DNA from: Georgenia sp. M64
GTDB taxonomy: Bacteria; Actinomycetota; Actinomycetes; Actinomycetales; Actinomycetaceae
Assembly: GCF_038049925.1 (NCBI RefSeq)
Contig: NZ_CP145809.1
Span: 1,054,001-1,118,000, forward strand
DNA: 64,000 nucleotides
Direction of reading: 5' to 3'
Shown: positions 17,978 to 25,372 of the stretch, one piece after another
How the letters are laid out: each line of letters opens with the position of its first letter
Position numbering within the stretch: the stretch's first letter is position 1
Translations under genes and position numbers: made by a program
The notes under the pieces: model-generated
The model's input: only the letters and a program-made list of their open reading frames with translations
The model's database searches: none
Told to the model about the DNA's origin: nothing

Positions 17978-19014
17978 GCTCCCGCCCCCGCCAGGACGCC
18001 GACCGCGCTTGCGATCTCCGCCGGGCAGTCCCGGCCGAGCCGGACCACCTCGCCGATGACGACGACGGCGGGGTTGGCGCAGCCGGCGAGGGTCCCCCGG
18101 GCGGCGGCCGCCCCGAGCGTGGAGTACGTCGTCGTCTGGTCGATGCGATACCCGCGCTCGACGACGGCGACCGGCGTGGACGCCGCGAGCCCGGCCCGGC
18201 GCAGCCCGGCGAGAAGGTGGTGGAGCGTGCCCACCCCCATGAGCACGACGATCGTGCCGCCGAGACCGGCCAGGTGCTCGTGCTCGGCGTCGCTGAGCGG
18301 GGCGTGCCCGGAGACGACCGTGAACAGGTGGCTGACCTCGCGGTGCGTGACGGGGATGTCCGCGGCCGCCGGCACGGACACCGCGCTGGTGACGCCGGGG
18401 ACCACGCTGACCGGGATGCCCGCCGCCAGCGCCGCCCCGAGCTCCTCCCGGCCCCGGCCGAAGACGTAGGGGTCGCCACCCTTGAGGCGGACGACGGTCC
18501 GGCCCGCACGGGCGTGGTCGACCATGAGCGCCTCGATCTGGTCCTGCGGGACGGCGTGGCGGCCGGGCCGCTTGCCGACGTCGACCAGCTCGGCGCCGTG
18601 GGTGAGCGCGGCGAGGTTCTGCCACGGCGCGAGCCGGTCGTACAGGACGACGTCGGCCTCCCGCAGCGCCCGCCGGGCGGCCACGGTGAGGAGCTCCTCG
18701 ACGCCGGGGCCGCCGCCCACCAGGACGATCTGGCCGCCCGGCGCCGCCGCCGGCTCGGCGACGACGAGGGCCCGGCCCCGCAGGCGCTCCAGCACCGGGG
18801 CCCAGTCCTGGCCGTCGGCGACCGCGGCGACGAGGTCGACCCCCAGGTCGAACCCGGCCACCTCCGTGCCGGCCACGCCGGTCAGCTCGGAAGGCGCGGT
18901 GACGGTGCGCACGGCCGCGCCGGCGTGGGCGTAGCGCCGCACGGCCCGCCGGGCCGCGTGCGCGGCGCCGAGGACGAGGACGGTGCGGCCGGTGAGGTCG
19001 GCGTCGAGGATCAT
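17974..19014 (-). CDS. cobA: Uroporphyrinogen-III C-methyltransferase with a short N-terminal Rossmann-like domain
   Basis: A 346-residue enzyme. Residues about 93-335 are the SAM-dependent methyltransferase (SUMT), with GQIVLVGGGPGVEELLTV, ADVVLYDRL, RLKGGDPYVFGRG and the VPGVTSA loop. It makes precorrin-2 from uroporphyrinogen III. The first about 90 residues look like the beginning of a CysG/Met8 NAD-binding domain (RTVLVLGAAHAARRAVRRYAHAG) but are too short for a full precorrin-2 dehydrogenase. The start ATG at 19014 overlaps the nirB stop (ATGA). Its product feeds siroheme for NirB; the chelatase is encoded across the divergent promoter. Confidence 0.88.
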   Translation of the reverse strand: MILDADLTGRTVLVLGAAHAARRAVRRYAHAGAAVRTVTAPSELTGVAGTEVAGFDLGVDLVAAVADGQDWAPVLERLRGRALVVAEPAAAPGGQIVLVGGGPGVEELLTVAARRALREADVVLYDRLAPWQNLAALTHGAELVDVGKRPGRHAVPQDQIEALMVDHARAGRTVVRLKGGDPYVFGRGREELGAALAAGIPVSVVPGVTSAVSVPAAADIPVTHREVSHLFTVVSGHAPLSDAEHEHLAGLGGTIVVLMGVGTLHHLLAGLRRAGLAASTPVAVVERGYRIDQTTTYSTLGAAAARGTLAGCANPAVVVIGEVVRLGRDCPAEIASAVGVLAGAGA

Positions 19015-21629
19015 GCGCGGGCCTCCGCGGTCCGGACGGGGATCGACGCGCCGGCGACGAGGACCGGGGCGGGGCCGGCGGCGTCGGCGGCGGTGACGCC
19101 GTCGGCGAGGACGCCCGCGCGCTCGGCCGCGGTGGCCGGCCGCCGCTGGCCGCGGTCGAGGACGTAGGCGGGGTTCGCGTCGGGCTCGGCGGGGGCGTTG
19201 ACGAAGGAGCGGAACCGGCGCAGCCGGTCCGGGTCCTGCAGGGTGGCGGCCCACTCGTCGGCGTAGGTGTCCACGTGTCTGGCCATGGCGGCCTCGAGGT
19301 CCGCGCCGATGCCGAGGGAGTCCTCGACGACGACCCGGTGGACGTGGTCCACGCCGCCGTCGAGCTCCTCCATCCACCGCGCGGTGCGCTGGAGCCGGTC
19401 GGCGGTGCGGACGTAGTACATGAGGTAGCGGTCGATGTAGCGGATGAGGGTCTCGTCGTCGAGGTCCTTCGCGAGGAGCTGGGCGTGCGCGGGGGTGGCC
19501 CCGCCGTTGCCGCCGACGTAGAGGTTCCAGCCGTCGGCGGTGGCGATGACGCCGACGTCCTTGCCGCGGGCCTCGGCGCACTCGCGGGCGCACCCGGAGA
19601 CGCCCATCTTCAGCTTGTGCGGCGAGCGCAGGCCGCGGTAGCGCAGCTCGAGCCGGATGGCCATGGCCACGGAGTCCTGGACGCCGAACCGGCACCACGT
19701 GGACCCCACGCAGGACTTGACGTTGCGCAGCGCCTTGCCGTAGGCGTGCCCGGACTCGAAGCCGGCCTCGACGAGCTCCTTCCAGATGTCGGGGAGCTGT
19801 TCGAGCCGGGCGCCGAACATGTCGATCCGCAGGGCGCCGGTGATCTTGGTGTAGAGCCCGTACCGCTCGGCCACCCGGGCGATCACCGCGAGCCTGGCCG
19901 GGGTGATCTCCCCGCCGGGGATGCGCGGCACCACCGAGTAGGTGCCGTCCTTCTGCATGTTCGCCAGGGCGCGGTCGTTGGTGTCCTGCAGGGCGCCGCG
20001 GCCGCCGTCGAGCACGTACTCCCCGGCGGTGGAGGCCAGGATGGAGGCGACGGCGGGCTTGCAGACGTCGCAGCCACGCCCGCCGCCGAAGCGGTCGAGG
20101 ATCTCCTCGAACGAGGTGAGCTCGAGCGCCCGGACGGCCTCGAACAGCTCGGGCCGGGAGAGCTCGAAGTGCTCGCACATGGCTGTGGAGACCGCGACGC
20201 CGGCCTTCGTGAGCTCGCCGTCGAGGGTCTTCTTGAGCATCGGCACGCAGGAGCCGCACTGCGTGCCGGCACGGGTGCACGCCTTGAGGGCGGCGATGTC
20301 CCGGCACGGGTCGGCGCCACCGTCGCCGCGCACCGCCGCGCGGACGGTGCCGACGGCGACGTTGTTGCAGGAGCACAGGATCGCGTCGTCGGGCAGCTCG
20401 GTCTGGGGTGCCTCCCCGCCGCCGGCGGAGAGGAACGCACCGGGCTCGGCGCCGAGCTCGCGGCCGAGCATGGGCCGCAGCGCGGTGTAGGGCGAGGCGT
20501 CGCCGACGAAGATCCCCCCGAGGAGGGTCGTCGCGTCGTCGGTGACGACGAGCTTCTGGTACATCCCGCGGGCCGGGTCGGCGTAGACGACCTCCAGGGC
20601 GCCCTCGGTGGCGGCGAACGCGTCGCCGAAGCTGGCGACGTCGACGCCGGAGAGCTTGAGCTTCGTGGCGGTGTCGAACCCGGGGAAGGTGGCCGCGCCG
20701 CCGTGGAGGTTCTCCGCGCACACCTCGGCCATGGTGTTGGCCGGGGCCACCAGGCCCACGCACCGGCCCTCGAAGGCCGCGACCTCACCGATGGCCCACA
20801 CCCCGGGGACGGACGTGGCGCACCGCTCGTCGATGACGGCGCCGCCGCGGGGGCCGAGCTCGAGCCCGGCGGCGCGGGCCAGCTCGTCTCGCGGCCGGAC
20901 CCCGATCGCGACGATGACGAGGTCCGCCGGCAGCGCCTCGGCGTCCTGCAGCTCCAGCGCGGTCACGGCGCCGTCGTCGTCGAGGGCGACGCCGACGGGC
21001 ATGACGCCGCACCTGACGTCGATGCCGGTGGCGGTGATGAGCCGGCCCAGGGCCTGCCCGGCGCCCTCGTCGAGCTGGGCGTTCATGAGCCAGCCGGCGA
21101 CGTTGACCACCGTGGCGTCCGCGCCGAGCTCCTGCACGCCGCCCGCGGCCTCGAGCCCGAGGAGCCCGCCGCCGACGACGACGGCGCGGGGCCGCCGCCC
21201 GAGGTCGGCGGCCAGCCGGGTGACCTCCCGGCGCAGGGTCGCGACGTCCTCCAGGGTGCGGTAGACGTGCGTCGCCTCCGCCCCGGGGATCCGCAGCCGG
21301 GCGGCGTCGGAGCCTGTGGCCAGGACGAGGTCGTCGTAGGCGAGCTCCGCGGTGGGGGTGCGCACGACCCTGCGGGCGACGTCGATCTCGGTCACCGGCT
21401 CCCCGGTGCGCAGCTCGACGGCGGGGTCGTCCCACACCGCCGGGTCGAAGGTGAGGTCGACGTCCCCTGTCAGTGCCCTGCTCAGGGCGACCCGGTCGTA
21501 GGGCCGGTGCGCCTCCTCGGCCAGGACGGTCACGCGGGTCCCGGCGCGGCCGCGGGCGCGCAGCGCCTCGGTGACGCGGTGGGCGGCGGGGCCGCCGCCG
21601 ACGACGACGACGTGGTGCTCTGCGGTCAT
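19011..21629 (-). CDS. nirB: Nitrite reductase (NAD(P)H) large subunit
   Basis: An 872-residue assimilatory nitrite reductase that reduces nitrite to ammonia in the cytoplasm. Domains in order: FAD/NAD(P) reductase (about 1-400, with VVVGGGPA at the start and VVGGGLLGLE near 151-160), a BFD-like [2Fe-2S] domain (C419, C421, C451/C458, C461), a second cysteine-rich region (CDVC near 520), and the ferredoxin-like and siroheme/[4Fe-4S] domain with ligands C640, C646, C680 and C684. Length agrees with the family. It is first in a minus-strand operon with SUMT and the HemD-regulator fusion; nirD is divergent, which separates the two subunits onto opposite strands. A GlnR-type box lies upstream. 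Confidence 0.95.
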   Translation of the reverse strand: MTAEHHVVVVGGGPAAHRVTEALRARGRAGTRVTVLAEEAHRPYDRVALSRALTGDVDLTFDPAVWDDPAVELRTGEPVTEIDVARRVVRTPTAELAYDDLVLATGSDAARLRIPGAEATHVYRTLEDVATLRREVTRLAADLGRRPRAVVVGGGLLGLEAAGGVQELGADATVVNVAGWLMNAQLDEGAGQALGRLITATGIDVRCGVMPVGVALDDDGAVTALELQDAEALPADLVIVAIGVRPRDELARAAGLELGPRGGAVIDERCATSVPGVWAIGEVAAFEGRCVGLVAPANTMAEVCAENLHGGAATFPGFDTATKLKLSGVDVASFGDAFAATEGALEVVYADPARGMYQKLVVTDDATTLLGGIFVGDASPYTALRPMLGRELGAEPGAFLSAGGGEAPQTELPDDAILCSCNNVAVGTVRAAVRGDGGADPCRDIAALKACTRAGTQCGSCVPMLKKTLDGELTKAGVAVSTAMCEHFELSRPELFEAVRALELTSFEEILDRFGGGRGCDVCKPAVASILASTAGEYVLDGGRGALQDTNDRALANMQKDGTYSVVPRIPGGEITPARLAVIARVAERYGLYTKITGALRIDMFGARLEQLPDIWKELVEAGFESGHAYGKALRNVKSCVGSTWCRFGVQDSVAMAIRLELRYRGLRSPHKLKMGVSGCARECAEARGKDVGVIATADGWNLYVGGNGGATPAHAQLLAKDLDDETLIRYIDRYLMYYVRTADRLQRTARWMEELDGGVDHVHRVVVEDSLGIGADLEAAMARHVDTYADEWAATLQDPDRLRRFRSFVNAPAEPDANPAYVLDRGQRRPATAAERAGVLADGVTAADAAGPAPVLVAGASIPVRTAEARA

Positions 21630-21661
21630 GTCCGGTTCCTCCGGTTCGGTCGGATGCTGCG

Positions 21662-21715
21662 ACCGTACGGAGCCGCGGTTTCCCCGCCGTCTCGCCCGTG
21701 TTAAACCGCCGTAAC
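21662..21715 (-). promoter_or_regulatory. GlnR box and -10 element upstream of nirB
   Basis: On the minus strand, GTTAC (21715-21711), TTAAC (21704-21700), GAGAC (21693-21689) and GAAAC (21682-21678) are each separated by exactly six bases, matching the a-b-a-b quadruplet gTnAC-n6-GaAAC with one mismatch in each inner element. Ten bases further, TACGGT (21667-21662) fits a -10. The site is 49 bases from the nirB start and could also act on the divergent nirD. Confidence 0.7.
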
Positions 21716-21843
21716 ACCTCGATCACCCGATGGCGCAAGAGGTGTGAGGAGAAATTTACGGACCCGCAACACCGGGATGAGCCCGGCGAAACACCCCGTC
21801 CGTAGGTTCGCCGTGCAGTCCCCGAACCGACAGGAGCGAGACC

Positions 21844-22212
21844 ATGACCGAGACCCTGCTCGAGCCGCCCCGCACCGTCGTCTGGTCGAGGGTGTGCGCG
21901 CTGAGCGACCTCGACGTCGGCTGGGGCGAGGCCGCGCTCGTGGGCCGGGACCAGGTGGCGCTGTTCCGCCTCGACGGCGAGGAGGTGCTCGCCGTCGACA
22001 ACCGCGACCCCGCCACCGGGGCGTGCGTCATCTCCCGCGGTATCACCGGCTCACGGCACGTCAGCGGGCTGGGCGAGCGGGCGACCGTCACCTCCCCGCT
22101 GCACAAGGAGGTCTACGACCTCGTGACGGGCGCGTGCCTGACCTCCCCGGCGCTGCGGCTGCGCACGTTCGCCACCCGGGTGGTCGGCGGGTACGTGGAG
22201 GTCGCCGGATGA
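21844..22212 (+). CDS. nirD: Nitrite reductase (NAD(P)H) small subunit
   Basis: A 122-residue Rieske-like fold protein of the NirD family. It retains VDNRDPATGACVISRGI and SPLHKEVYDLVTGACL. As in other NirD proteins, the Rieske Cys/His pairs are not complete, so no iron-sulfur cluster is expected. It partners NirB. The start ATG is preceded by AGGAG. It is divergent from nirB across a 214-bp control region and overlaps the chelatase gene by ATGA, so it forms a separate nirD-chelatase operon. Confidence 0.92.
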   Translation: MTETLLEPPRTVVWSRVCALSDLDVGWGEAALVGRDQVALFRLDGEEVLAVDNRDPATGACVISRGITGSRHVSGLGERATVTSPLHKEVYDLVTGACLTSPALRLRTFATRVVGGYVEVAG

Positions 22213-22982
22213 CCACGGTCACCACCCTGCGCCCGCCCGTGGGCCGGCACCCCCGCACCCGTGCCGCGGTCGCGCCGGCCCTGCTCGCCTGCTCCCACGG
22301 GACGTCGGCCCCCGATGGTCAGGCCGCCGTCGCGGGCCTCGTGGCCGCGGTCGCCGCCCGGCGCCGCGACCTCGTCGTGGCGCCGGCGTTCGTCGACGTC
22401 CAGCAGCCCGACGTGCCTGTCACCCTCGCCGGGCTGGGCGAGCGGGCGGTGCGCATCGTGCCCCTGCTGCTCTCCGCCGGCTACCACGTGCACGTCGACC
22501 TCGCCCGGGCCGCGCGCGGCGCCCACGAGGCCGTCGTCGGGCCGGCACTCGGTCCGGACCTCCGCCTCGCCGAGATCCTGGCCCGGCGCCTGCGCGAGGC
22601 CGGGCTCGGCCCGGGCGACTCCGTCGTCCTCGCCGCGGCCGGCTCGTCCGACCCCCGCGCGGTCGCCGACTGCCGCGTGCAGGCCACGATGCTCGCCGGC
22701 GTGCTCGGCCGGGGGGTGACCGCCGGGTTCATCTCCGCGGCTCAGCCGGCGCTCGCGGACGCCGTCGCCGAGGCCCGTCGGGCCCGGCCCGGCGCCCGGG
22801 TGGCGGTGGCCACGTACCTGCTCGCACCGGGGTACTTCGCCGACCTGGCGGCCGCGTGCGGCGCGGACCTCGTCAGCGCCCCGCTGCTGCTCCCGGAGGA
22901 GGCGCCCGCCGACCTGGTCGACGTCGTCCTCGACCGCTACGCGGCCCCGGCCCGACCGCCGACGCCGGCCGTCCGCCGCTGA
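22209..22982 (+). CDS. Sirohydrochlorin chelatase family protein (CbiX/SirB-like)
   Basis: A 257-residue protein of the CbiX/SirB chelatase family. The two-lobed pattern is visible: LLACSHGTSAPDG (first metal-binding histidine) and VRIVPLLLSAGYHVHVDL in the N-lobe, then VVLAAAGSSDPRA and VAVATYLLAPGYFAD in the C-lobe. It should insert Fe2+ into sirohydrochlorin to finish siroheme for NirB. The second-lobe histidine of the AGSSD segment is replaced, as is common in this family. The ATG overlaps nirD (ATGA). With the SUMT and HemD genes on the other strand, nearly the whole siroheme route is present, apart from a clear precorrin-2 dehydrogenase. Confidence 0.85.
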   Translation: MTTVTTLRPPVGRHPRTRAAVAPALLACSHGTSAPDGQAAVAGLVAAVAARRRDLVVAPAFVDVQQPDVPVTLAGLGERAVRIVPLLLSAGYHVHVDLARAARGAHEAVVGPALGPDLRLAEILARRLREAGLGPGDSVVLAAAGSSDPRAVADCRVQATMLAGVLGRGVTAGFISAAQPALADAVAEARRARPGARVAVATYLLAPGYFADLAAACGADLVSAPLLLPEEAPADLVDVVLDRYAAPARPPTPAVRR

Positions 22983-22983
22983 C

Positions 22984-23016
22984 CGGGCGGCACCGGCGCC
23001 GCCGGGGAGCCGCCCG
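22984..23016 (+). terminator. Hairpin after the nirD-chelatase operon
   Basis: An 8-bp stem (cgggcggc at 22984-22991 with gccgcccg at 23009-23016) begins right after the chelatase stop and ends just before the -10 element of the next gene. Confidence 0.45.
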
Positions 23017-23029
23017 TAGGATCGCCACC

Positions 23030-23407
23030 ATGACGCGACCCGGGATCCACGCCAGCCCCGAGCCCGACGAGGTGCCGGCCGAGCTGCGGGCCGCCCGCGG
23101 CACGATCGACAACATCGACGCCGCCCTCGTGCACCTGCTCGCCGAGCGGTTCCGGTGCACCCAGCAGGTCGGGGTGCTCAAGGCCAGGCTGAGCCTGCCG
23201 CCGTCGGACCCGGCCCGCGAGCAGCGTCAGGTCGCCCGGCTGCGGGCGCTGGCGGAGGAGGCCGGCCTCGACCCGGTGTTCGCCGAGAAGTTCCTCGCGT
23301 TCATCGTCGAGGAGGTCATCCGGCACCACACGGTCATCGCCGACACGATCGCCACCGGCGGCGACGTCGCCGGAGCAGTCCCGGGCAGCGTCGGCCCCGG
23401 CGCGTGA
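23030..23407 (+). CDS. Chorismate mutase (type II, AroQ-like)
   Basis: A 125-residue all-helical chorismate mutase that converts chorismate to prephenate for phenylalanine and tyrosine. The family pattern is clear: IDNIDAALVHLLAERFRCTQQVGVLKARLSLPPSD followed by DPAREQRQVARLRALAEEAGLDPVFAEKFLAFIVEEVIRHH (quoted here in separate pieces of one run). The ATG at 23030 is seven bases after TAGGAT (23017-23022), so the mRNA is probably leaderless. It is a stand-alone gene with no other aromatic genes nearby, convergent with the acyl-CoA ligase gene. Confidence 0.88.
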   Translation: MTRPGIHASPEPDEVPAELRAARGTIDNIDAALVHLLAERFRCTQQVGVLKARLSLPPSDPAREQRQVARLRALAEEAGLDPVFAEKFLAFIVEEVIRHHTVIADTIATGGDVAGAVPGSVGPGA

Positions 23408-23522
23408 GCCGGCGGGGCGTGTGAGCCGCCCGGGCGCCTGAATCGCCCCGGCGCGTGAACCGCCCCGGCGCGCGAACCGCCCCGGCGCGCGAACCGCCCC
23501 GGACCCTGAACCCCCCGGAGCC
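23404..23522. repeat. Seven degenerate 17-bp tandem repeats between convergent genes
   Basis: Units of 17 bases start at 23404, 23421, 23438, 23455, 23472, 23489 and 23506. The best copies read gtgaaccgccccggcgc and gcgaaccgccccggcgc. The array begins on the stop codon of chorismate mutase and ends just before the stop of the acyl-CoA ligase gene, so it fills the intergenic gap. Confidence 0.85.
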
Positions 23523-23529
23523 TGGGGCC

Positions 23530-25314
23530 TCAGGCGTACAGCGCGTCGATCTCGGCGGCGAAGTCGCGGGCGACCTCGCCCCGGCGGACCTTCATCGACG
23601 GGGTGAGGTAGCCGTTCGCCTCGGTGAAGTCCGTGGTGAGCACGCGGATCTTGCGGATGGACTCCGCGCGGGAGACCGCCTCGTTCGCCCGGGTCACGGC
23701 CCGGTCCAGCGCCGCGAGGACGTCCGGGTGGGTCGCCGCCTCCTCCACGCTGAGCGCCGGGAGCCCGTGGTTGGCCAGCCAGCCCGGCAGCAGGTCCGCG
23801 TCGAGGGTGACCAGCGCGCCGATGAAGGGCCGGGCGTCGCCGACGACGACCACCTGGGAGACGAGCGGGTGCCCGCGGAGACGGTCCTCGAGAACGGCCG
23901 GGGCGACGTTCTTACCGCCGGCGGTGACGATGATCTCCTTCTGCCGGCCGGTGATGGTGAGGAAGCCGTCGTCGTCGATCGCACCGAGGTCGCCGGTGAG
24001 GAACCAGCCGTCCCGGAACGCGGCCGCGGTGGCCTCGGGGGCGCCGTGGTAGCCGCGGAAGACGTGCGGGCCCTTGACCATGACCTGCCCGTCGTCGTCG
24101 ACGGCGAGCGTGGTGCCGGGGTAGGCCGGACCCACCGTGCCGATCTTGACCTGGCCGGGCCGGTTGACCGCGGTGGGGGCCCCGGTCTCGGTCATGCCGT
24201 AGCCCTCGAGGACGACCACGCCGATGCCGCGGTAGAAGTGGCCGAGGCGCTCACCGAGCGGTGCGCCGCCGGAGACGGCGTAGACGAGGTCGCCGCCCAT
24301 GGCGGCGCGGATCTTGCCGTGGACGAGACGTCCGGCCGCGGCGTGCTGGGCGCGCAGGGCCGGCGAGGGCCCGGCGCCTGAGTCCAGCGCCCTCGAGTAC
24401 TCGATGGCGACCTTCGCGCCCCACCGGAAGATGCGCTGCTTCGCGCCCGAGCCGGCGCGGGCGTCGGCGGAGTTGTAGACCTTCTCGAACACGCGCGGGA
24501 CGGCGAGGAGGAAGGTCGGGCGGAACGCGCCCAGGTCGGCCACGAGGTTCTTGGCGTCCGGGACGTGCGCCATGACGGCGCCGGAGTACACGCACAGCAC
24601 CTGGACGAAGCGGGCGAAGACGTGCGCCAGCGGCATGAAGACCAGCGTGCGCTTGTCGGCGCCCGTCACCACCTTGCTCAGCTCGGGGTCGCGGGCGCCG
24701 TCGACGACGAGCGCGACGAGGTTGCCGTGGGTGAGCTCGACGCCCTTGGGGCGCCCGGTGGTGCCGGAAGTGTAGATGATCGTGGCGAGGGCCGCGCCGT
24801 CGGTGGCCCCGGTGCGCCGGACGACCTCCTCGTCGGGGACGTCGGCGCCGGCCGCGGCCACCTGGCTGAGCGCGAAGTCGTCGATGACGCGGACCTCGGG
24901 GCCGGCCGGCACGAGGGCGGCCTGCGCCCGGGTCTCGGTGAAGACCAGCCGCACGCCGGCGTCGGAGACGATCCACTCCACCTGGCTCGCCGAGGACGTC
25001 TCGTAGATCGGCACCGGGACGGCGCCGGCCGACCAGGCGGCGAAGTCGAGCACGGACCACTCGTAGCTCGTGCGGCTCATGATGGCCACGCGGTCACCCG
25101 GCTCGACGCCGAGGGCGACCAGGCCCTTGGCGACGGCACGTACCTCGTCGGCGAACACCCGGGTGGTGACGGGCACGAACTCCGAGCCGAGGGCGCTCTG
25201 GCGCTCGAAGATCGTGCTCTCGGGCGTCGCGGCCAGGCGGTCGCGCAGGATCGTGGGGATCGACATCTCCGGGGTGGCCAGGCCGGATCCTGGCGTGGCT
25301 GTCTGCGTGGTCAC
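23530..25314 (-). CDS. Long-chain fatty-acid--CoA ligase (AMP-binding)
   Basis: A 594-residue member of the adenylate-forming family, FadD15-like, which activates fatty acids through an acyl-AMP. The P-loop-like motif IIYTSGTTGRPKGVELTHGN lies near residue 178, YGMTETGAP is the second signature, GWFLTGDLG carries the conserved ribose-binding Asp, and GRQKEIIVTAGGKNV contains the hinge region; a C-terminal catalytic lysine is expected in SMKVRRGEV. The GTG at 25314 has AGGAG about eight bases upstream. It lies 58 bases downstream of valS in the same orientation but is functionally unrelated. Confidence 0.92.
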   Translation of the reverse strand: MTTQTATPGSGLATPEMSIPTILRDRLAATPESTIFERQSALGSEFVPVTTRVFADEVRAVAKGLVALGVEPGDRVAIMSRTSYEWSVLDFAAWSAGAVPVPIYETSSASQVEWIVSDAGVRLVFTETRAQAALVPAGPEVRVIDDFALSQVAAAGADVPDEEVVRRTGATDGAALATIIYTSGTTGRPKGVELTHGNLVALVVDGARDPELSKVVTGADKRTLVFMPLAHVFARFVQVLCVYSGAVMAHVPDAKNLVADLGAFRPTFLLAVPRVFEKVYNSADARAGSGAKQRIFRWGAKVAIEYSRALDSGAGPSPALRAQHAAAGRLVHGKIRAAMGGDLVYAVSGGAPLGERLGHFYRGIGVVVLEGYGMTETGAPTAVNRPGQVKIGTVGPAYPGTTLAVDDDGQVMVKGPHVFRGYHGAPEATAAAFRDGWFLTGDLGAIDDDGFLTITGRQKEIIVTAGGKNVAPAVLEDRLRGHPLVSQVVVVGDARPFIGALVTLDADLLPGWLANHGLPALSVEEAATHPDVLAALDRAVTRANEAVSRAESIRKIRVLTTDFTEANGYLTPSMKVRRGEVARDFAAEIDALYA

Positions 25315-25372
25315 GTGGTGCGGGTCTCCTGCGGGTCGTCCGGGTCGAGCGGTCGTGGGGCTGCCGGCGCGG

